This document shows, piece after piece, positions 1-3,081 of a stretch of 5,746 nucleotides of DNA; the stretch's first letter is position 1; each line of letters starts with the position of its first letter. Below the pieces are notes generated by a model. The model saw only the letters and a program-made list of their open reading frames with translations, searched no databases and was not told where the DNA came from. Source of the DNA: an uncultured Spirochaetales bacterium (GTDB taxonomy: Bacteria > Spirochaetota > Spirochaetia > Treponematales > Treponemataceae); the NCBI GenBank assembly GCA_946061495.1, contig CAMGSV010000157.1:1-5746 (forward strand), in the 5' to 3' direction. Made by a program: the position numbers and the translations under genes.

Positions 1-1
1 G

Positions 2-550
2 TTCGTGGTGATGGCCGCACAGTTCGAGTCCCTGGTGGATCCCCTGATTGTGTTCCTGTCCATTCCTCTGGTGCTGATTGGTGTGGTGGCCATCTACAAG
101 ATTACCGGCCAGACCTTGAGCCTCTACGCCTACGTGGGAATCGTGTCTTTGGTGGGAATTGTCGTCAACAACGGAATTGTACTGGTGGACTTTACCAACC
201 AGCTGGTGCGGGAAAAGACACCGGTGCGGAAGGCCTGCATCCTGGCGGGACGGAACCGTCTGCGGCCCATCCTGATGACCACCCTCACCACGGTGCTGGG
301 GATGCTGCCCATGGCCTTCTTCCCCGGCGAGGGAGCCGAATCCATGCAGCCCATGTGCCTCACCCTGGTGGGTGGCCTCCTGTCCGGCTCCTTCATGACT
401 CTCTTCGTATCGCCGGTGTTGTACGCCCTGCTGAACAGGCGGCGGGAGAAGCGGTTCGACGATCCAGAGTCCCTGATGAATCAGATGGCGGAGCTGGACG
501 AGATGGAGGGCCGCAAGAAGGTGGCCCTGTCCACTGGTCTGGTGGATTAA
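2..550 (+). CDS. RND-family efflux transporter, C-terminal part (5' end outside window)
   Basis: This is the last ~182 residues of a proton-driven RND (AcrB/HAE1-like) inner-membrane pump, a family of about 1,000-1,050 residues. The reading frame is open from base 2, so the N-terminal half and both porter loops lie upstream of the window. The fragment matches AcrB from just before TM9 to the end. TM9 is the stretch starting PLIVFLSIPL, TM10 runs over GIVSLVGIVVNNGIVLVDF, TM11 follows RLRPILMTTL, and TM12 covers the segment ending VSPVLYALL. AcrB Arg971 and Thr978 have counterparts in RLRP and MTT. The AcrB Lys940 position is Asn here (VVNNG), a replacement I believe is common in non-proteobacterial RND pumps. 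A charged tail of about 37 residues follows TM12. The substrate cannot be judged from this part. The gene ends at a hairpin shared with the convergent pth gene. Confidence 0.93.
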   Translation, partial: FVVMAAQFESLVDPLIVFLSIPLVLIGVVAIYKITGQTLSLYAYVGIVSLVGIVVNNGIVLVDFTNQLVREKTPVRKACILAGRNRLRPILMTTLTTVLGMLPMAFFPGEGAESMQPMCLTLVGGLLSGSFMTLFVSPVLYALLNRRREKRFDDPESLMNQMAELDEMEGRKKVALSTGLVD

Positions 551-553
551 AAA

Positions 554-599
554 AAATAGGCTCGGCTCCAGCGTGCAGTGTTTGGAGCCGAACCTATTT
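554..599. terminator. Bidirectional intrinsic terminator between RND gene and pth
   Basis: The arms 554-570 and 583-599 pair at 16 of 17 positions, with one C/A mismatch, around a 12-base loop. Read on the minus strand the stem runs into six T residues (complement of 551-556), the classical form for ending pth transcripts. Read on the plus strand the stem follows the RND stop codon within 3 bases, with only a short TTT at its foot, so it is weaker in that direction. Its position between two convergent stop codons supports the call. Confidence 0.88.
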
Positions 600-618
600 C
601 ACCGGATGAAGGCACTGG

Positions 619-1200
619 TTAGGTGTCTGCCAGCAGCTTCTTCTTGTTCCATTCCGGCAGCAGCTTTGCGGGGTCGCCTGACAGGGCCTTTTCCAGCAGG
701 GCGGCGGCGGGGGGAAAGATTTGTGACAGGATGATTTTCTCGTCGCTGGTGAAGTCGGACAGCACGTAACCCGCCACATCCTTGTGCTCCGGCCGCCCGA
801 TTCCGAACCTGAGCCGCCAGAAGTCCGCCGTTCCCAGCGCCGTCTTGGTGGAGCGCAGGCCGTTGTGGCCTCCCAGTCCGCCGCTGTTTTTCAGGCTCAC
901 GGTGCCCGGCGGCAGCTCCAGCTCGTCGTGAACCACCAGCACCTCCTCCGGCTGGATCTTGTAGAAGCGGGCCAGCTGTCCGATGCTGTCCCCGGACAGG
1001 TTCATGTAGGTCTCCGGTTTCAGGAAGTAGACCCGGTGGCCGCCAAAGGAGTCGCAGGCGGCGTAGTGCCCCTGGAATTTCTTCTGCCAGCTCAAGCTGC
1101 CGGCAAAGGGGAGGCTGTCGGCAAAGAGCCAGGCCACATTGTGTCGGTTCCCCTCGTATTTCTTTCCATAATTTCCCAAAAATGCCACAAGACTAATCAT
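619..1200 (-). CDS. pth: Peptidyl-tRNA hydrolase (Pth, bacterial type 1)
   Basis: This 193-residue enzyme hydrolyses the ester bond of peptidyl-tRNAs released from stalled ribosomes, recycling tRNA in the cytoplasm. It is normally essential in bacteria. The length matches the family (about 185-200). The key residues sit almost exactly at E. coli positions: Asn10, catalytic His20 in RHN, Asn67 in TYMNLSG, Asp92 in HDELELPPG, and Asn113 in GGHNGLRS. GIGRP follows at 133-137. The usual NPG after the first strand is NYG here, a mild variant. The ATG at 1200 is chosen because MISLVAFLGN is the conserved Pth N-terminus. An in-frame ATG at 1254 would add 18 unrelated residues and would place the predicted -10 box inside the gene. 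No Shine-Dalgarno sequence precedes 1200. The -10 element lies only 7 bases upstream, so the mRNA is probably leaderless. Confidence 0.96.
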   Translation of the reverse strand: MISLVAFLGNYGKKYEGNRHNVAWLFADSLPFAGSLSWQKKFQGHYAACDSFGGHRVYFLKPETYMNLSGDSIGQLARFYKIQPEEVLVVHDELELPPGTVSLKNSGGLGGHNGLRSTKTALGTADFWRLRFGIGRPEHKDVAGYVLSDFTSDEKIILSQIFPPAAALLEKALSGDPAKLLPEWNKKKLLADT

Positions 1201-1207
1201 GGCAAGC

Positions 1208-1216
1208 AGTATATCA
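1208..1216 (-). promoter_or_regulatory. Extended -10 promoter of pth, predicting a leaderless transcript
   Basis: The minus strand reads TGATATACT followed by 7 bases and then the pth ATG. Transcription usually starts 6-8 bases after the -10 hexamer, so the first base of the mRNA should be at or next to the start codon. No good -35 box is present at 16-18 bases. The TG one base before the hexamer gives an extended -10, which can compensate. The same arrangement, with the same spacing, precedes hicB. Confidence 0.6.
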
Positions 1217-1260
1217 TGGAACAAAAGAAAAGGGGAGGGGATTGTCCGTTCCAAATACCT

Positions 1261-1353
1261 TTAGGACAGAGAGACAGCCGTGGAAGAATGTGACATAAAG
1301 TTATACAAGAATTCATGTGGTGTCAAGAAGCCGAGGGATTCATGAGGGCGGCT
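1261..1353 (-). pseudogene. Transposase C-terminal remnant (DDE/rve-type, IS3/IS30-like)
   Basis: Read on the minus strand from 1353 down to a TAA at 1261-1263, this gives SRPHESLGFLTPHEF and then about 15 more residues (LYNFMSHSS...). The pattern RPHxxLGxLTPxEF is the typical last block of DDE integrase-core transposases, just before their stop codon. Nothing upstream in frame looks like transposase: the frame runs back through the 74-bp repeat to a TAA at 1387-1389, and no catalytic DDE residues are present. It is therefore a dead fragment of an insertion sequence, in the same orientation as pth and just upstream of its promoter. The family assignment is from motif memory only. IS3 and IS30 families cannot be separated on so short a piece. 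Confidence 0.6.
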
Positions 1354-1418
1354 GTCCCGGTGCTCCCGTCCCTCCCCACTGGTACGTTAGGTTGGCTCTA
1401 CTGCGGGGTAGGGCTTTG
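1345..1418. repeat. 74-bp direct repeat, copy 1 (truncated module)
   Basis: This copy matches 1931-2003 in the same orientation at about 70 of 74 aligned positions. The first 46 bases differ at one position only (C1363 versus T1949). The rest has one extra G, two substitutions and an identical CTCTACTGCGGGGTAGGG. The two copies flank the toxin-antitoxin operon. On its low-coordinate side this copy switches abruptly at 1344/1345 into the transposase remnant, whereas copy 2 continues into a GC-rich inverted repeat. The repeat's last bases read as codons for the Arg-Pro of the transposase motif, so the exact junction is uncertain by a few bases. Confidence 0.92.
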
Positions 1419-1437
1419 TCATGGTGGGGGATTATGA

Positions 1438-1632
1438 TTAGAAGTGGTGTTTTATGCCGCTTTGCTTCATGATAGCATTGGCGGTGTGTCGTGACTTTAT
1501 CTTGGTGTCAACAGTGAAGTGGCGGTTGGTTATTGGACTGTAATAAATGTCGTGGTCCCCCTTGCCATGCCGTACAAAGCGGCAGCCGTGTTGCAGGAGG
1601 ATGCTCCGAACCTGTTTCTCATACTCGGCCAT
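1438..1632 (-). CDS. hicA: HicA-type mRNA interferase toxin (YcfA-like)
   Basis: This 64-residue protein fits the HicA/YcfA family, small double-stranded-RNA-binding-fold toxins that cleave mRNA and stop translation. The N-terminus (KQVRSILLQHGCRFVRHGKG) is the usual helix and first strand. The family's catalytic His is seen as His27 in GKGDHDIYY. The second strand is HFTVDTK, and the C-terminal helix ends NAIMKQSGIK, as expected. The length is typical for the family (about 58-80). The start ATG shares one base with the stop of the upstream antitoxin gene (TAATG), so the two should be translationally coupled and co-transcribed. No Shine-Dalgarno sequence or obvious terminator is seen after the stop. 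Readthrough towards pth, 237 bases away on the same strand, is possible. All family landmarks are intact, so the toxin looks functional. Confidence 0.88.
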   Translation of the reverse strand: MAEYEKQVRSILLQHGCRFVRHGKGDHDIYYSPITNRHFTVDTKIKSRHTANAIMKQSGIKHHF

Positions 1633-1847
1633 TATGCGCGCACCGCCTCGTGGCGTTCCATACTGATGAACAGGGAATTGATGGGAGGTGTCTTGTTCAG
1701 CTGGATTAATTCAGGTGCGGTAAATCGAACTCGCTCAATCAATGCATCAAGGGAGCCACCCTCCAGCACCAGACCAGGAATGTCATCGCTTTGTGCAATC
1801 CAAACAGAGGATTCATTGTCCCAAGTGAAATAAACCTTATACTCCAT
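1632..1847 (-). CDS. hicB: HicB-like antitoxin, DUF1902 family
   Basis: This 71-residue protein resembles the DUF1902 family, a compact HicB-like fold that partners HicA-type toxins. The diagnostic stretch is YFTWDNESSVWIAQSDDIPG, followed by LVLEGGSLDALIERV and a helix ending APELIQLN. Full HicB proteins carry a C-terminal helix-turn-helix or ribbon-helix-helix domain. None is visible here, as the last 20 residues are short and polar, so DNA-binding autoregulation by this protein alone is doubtful. The gene is first in the operon and overlaps hicA by one base, the antitoxin-before-toxin order. The ATG at 1847 has no Shine-Dalgarno sequence, and an extended -10 box ends 7 bases before it. This resembles the pth promoter and suggests leaderless translation of the antitoxin. 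Confidence 0.85.
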   Translation of the reverse strand: MEYKVYFTWDNESSVWIAQSDDIPGLVLEGGSLDALIERVRFTAPELIQLNKTPPINSLFISMERHEAVRA

Positions 1848-1854
1848 GGGGGGC

Positions 1855-1863
1855 AGTATAGCA
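1855..1863 (-). promoter_or_regulatory. Extended -10 promoter of hicB-hicA, predicting a leaderless transcript
   Basis: The minus strand reads TGCTATACT followed by 7 bases (GCCCCCC) and the hicB ATG. A fair -35 candidate, TTTACT, lies 16 bases upstream of the hexamer. The stretch from 5 bases before the -10 hexamer through the ATG matches the pth promoter at 17 of 22 positions, including identical -10 sequence and spacing. No ribosome-binding site fits between the predicted start of transcription and the ATG. Confidence 0.62.
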
Positions 1864-1884
1864 TAGGTAAACTAATAGTAAAAG

Positions 1885-1963
1885 GGGGAGGGGCGGGAAG
1901 CCCAGTCCAGCCTACGCTGAGCAAGCTCAGAGGGCGGCTGTCCCGGTGTTCCCGTCCCTCCCC
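1885..1963. repeat. Large inverted repeat upstream of hicB
   Basis: The arm 1885-1899 pairs with 1949-1963 over 15 bases, all Watson-Crick except one G-U. The 49-base interior has its own small hairpin, CTGAG-CAAG-CTCAG (1917-1930), enclosed by CAGCC (1908-1912) and GGCTG (1936-1940). On the minus strand the outer stem is followed after one extra C by TTTT, so it could end transcription arriving from upstream and insulate the hicB promoter. It could also be the terminal inverted repeat of a small mobile element. The right arm lies inside direct repeat copy 2. Confidence 0.75.
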
Positions 1964-2003
1964 ACTGGTACGTTAGTTCGCTCTACTGCGGGGTAGGGGT
2001 TTG
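1931..2003. repeat. 74-bp direct repeat, copy 2
   Basis: This is the second copy of the 1345-1418 repeat, in the same orientation and about 95% identical over the alignment. It lies upstream of hicB on that gene's strand, as copy 1 lies upstream of pth. Within each copy CCCTCCCC can pair with GGGGTAGGG, leaving one bulged T. The sequence has no convincing open frame and no similarity that I recognise to a named repeat family. Confidence 0.92.
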
Positions 2004-2017
2004 CCCTGGCGGGCAAA
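2000..2017. repeat. Small perfect hairpin next to repeat copy 2
   Basis: TTTGCCC (2000-2006) pairs perfectly with GGGCAAA (2011-2017) across the 4-base loop TGGC. No T-run follows on either strand, so a terminator role is not supported. It is absent next to repeat copy 1. Confidence 0.6.
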
Positions 2018-2079
2018 GGGGCTGGTTCCCAGGAATAAGGGCACTTCATGGTGTTTATGCCTGTTCAAGGCTTGTCAAA

Positions 2080-2549
2080 GTGTTGAAGTTGTTGAATAAC
2101 AGAATATTCATTTTTTCCGTCAAAACAGGATCTACCCTGAACTTGTCAGGATGTACCCTCACCGGCACGAACTTTTGGAATGCCGGTGGTACCGCTGTGG
2201 AGGTGAGTGATGGTGGTAGCCTAACCCTTGCAAACACCACCATATCGAACTTTGAAAGTAATAGTACTGGAGCGGGAGTGGCAGCACAATCATGAATAGC
2301 GGTGCTATAAAGAACAACAAGGCTCGCTACGGGGCGGCAGTGTACCTCTCTGATGGCAGCTTCACCATGAACGGAGGGGAGATAAGCGGCAACACCAATG
2401 TAAATGGATCCTCTATTTCAAGATCCGGAACATTCGAGTGGAACGGAGGGACTATCTCTAATAACACCAACGGTACAGCTGAGGGTGGCTCTGTGTTTGC
2501 TTCTGGCATAAACTACGGTGGAGCGAAGAGCAAGAATGATGCCTCGTAG
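2080..2549 (+). pseudogene. Fragment of a beta-helix repeat surface protein, frameshifted
   Basis: Two overlapping frames together encode a stretch of parallel beta-helix rungs like those of large surface or secreted proteins of gut Firmicutes. The first frame (2080-2295) reads TGSTLNLSGCTLTG, then GGSLTLANTTISNF, and stops just after GAGVAAQS. The second (from about 2262, Met at 2292) continues the pattern with MNSGAIKNNKARYGAAVY, then SFTMNGGEISGN and TFEWNGGTISNN. The last two rungs are 24 residues apart. One small frameshift near 2280-2292 would join the two halves. No signal peptide, ribosome-binding site, cell-wall anchor or full-length repeat array is present, so this is a decayed internal piece. 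Its lower GC content and codon use differ from the neighbouring genes, which fits acquired DNA. The left boundary is uncertain: homology-like sequence begins near 2104. Confidence 0.72.
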
Positions 2550-2785
2550 AGATTGTTTTAGAGGTAAATGAGAGGAAGTCAAGCTATGGTAGTGCATCTC
2601 CTTGGAGCCTTTAGCTGGAAGTCTGGCAGCGATGGGCTGCCCACCTTGAAAAAGAATCCGTGAGACTGTGGTGGGGGCAGGGCAATCTGCCTGCGGGAGG
2701 AGTGAGCCAAGGGGAAAAGGAGATAGTTCTTGCTCATCTTTCCTAGGCACTAACAACTGACCACTGAAACTACCATCCCATCCAG
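2550..2785 (+). other. Gene-free stretch with pairing segments; possible noncoding RNA
   Basis: No convincing protein frame is seen on either strand. The + strand has several complementary pairs. CCTTGG (2600-2605) can pair with CCAAGG (2707-2712), with flanking TCTCC and GGAGA also complementary. GGCAGC (2625-2630) can pair with GCTGCC (2636-2641), and CCCACC (2640-2645) with GGTGGG (2670-2675). The stretch leads directly into a strong + strand terminator although no intact + strand gene lies nearby. That is compatible with a structured RNA of roughly 200 bases or with the tail of a lost gene. I could not match it to 6S, tmRNA, RNase P, SRP RNA or a known riboswitch, and no promoter is obvious. 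Confidence 0.25.
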
Positions 2786-2818
2786 CACCTGTCGGGCGAA
2801 AGCTCGGCAGGTGTTTTT
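2786..2818 (+). terminator. Strong intrinsic terminator
   Basis: A 12-bp stem (2786-2797 with 2802-2813, two G-U pairs) closed by a GAAA tetraloop is followed at once by TTTTT (2814-2818). It is the best terminator in the window and points right. The only + strand sequence before it is the beta-helix pseudogene and the gene-free stretch, so what it originally ended is unclear. It isolates the activase promoter from upstream transcription. Confidence 0.92.
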
Positions 2819-2916
2819 GCGTAGTTTTTCTCCTCCCAATGTGTTCTTTCTGTGTCAGAAATTTGTAAAAACTACAAATATGTATTTGATAAACCTATTC
2901 ACTTTCCCTTATTTTT

Positions 2917-2945
2917 ATTACAATCAGTAGCAATAGATGTATACT
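2917..2945 (+). promoter_or_regulatory. Candidate sigma-A promoter for the activase gene
   Basis: ATTACA (2917-2922) and TATACT (2940-2945) are separated by 17 bases in an AT-rich region just after a terminator. The predicted start near 2952 would give a leader of about 130 bases. A second candidate is an extended -10, TGATATTAT at 3009-3017, without a -35 box, which would give a shorter leader. A 10-base perfect palindrome, TCCCCGGGGA (2972-2981), lies between the two and could be an operator. No known regulator site is recognised. Confidence 0.45.
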
Positions 2946-3041
2946 GCGGGAGATTTTTTGTTTTGCAGGAATCCCCGGGGAATTTGGTGAGCCATTTCGG
3001 TTTATTTCTGATATTATTTTATATATTGAATGAACTTAGAT

Positions 3042-3077
3042 GTCTTGTTGAATTCCTAGAAACTTTTTCAACGAGGT
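3042..3077 (+). promoter_or_regulatory. Hairpin covering the activase ribosome-binding site
   Basis: The GAGG at 3073-3076, 5 bases before the ATG at 3082, is the only Shine-Dalgarno candidate for this gene. It lies in the right arm of a predicted hairpin: 3042-3052 pairs with 3067-3077 (11 pairs, three of them G-U) around a 14-base loop. Six consecutive Watson-Crick pairs (GTTGAA with TTCAAC) form its upper part. If folded, the site would be hidden from ribosomes, as in RNA thermometers or ligand- or protein-controlled leaders. The stem is AU-rich and only moderately stable. Confidence 0.45.
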
Positions 3078-3081
3078 TTTT

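Noticed and set aside
1201..1254. Upstream ATG at 1254 giving an 18-residue longer Pth
   Set aside because: The extension has no counterpart in Pth proteins, and it contains the predicted -10 box. The conserved N-terminus begins at 1200.
1345..2003. Two spaced repeats considered as a CRISPR array or integron attC pair
   Set aside because: There are only two copies, 74 bp long and 512 bp apart with an operon between. There is no regular spacing, no cas or integrase gene, and no attC-type core sites that I can see.
2418..2756. A 112-codon minus-strand frame across the beta-helix remnant and gene-free stretch
   Set aside because: It spans two unrelated sequence types, has no ribosome-binding site or recognisable domain, and overlaps the better-supported + strand beta-helix coding.
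2550..2785. Possible 6S, RNase P, tmRNA or riboswitch identity for the gene-free stretch
   Set aside because: None of the conserved sequence blocks of those RNAs was found by eye, so it is left as an unnamed candidate only.
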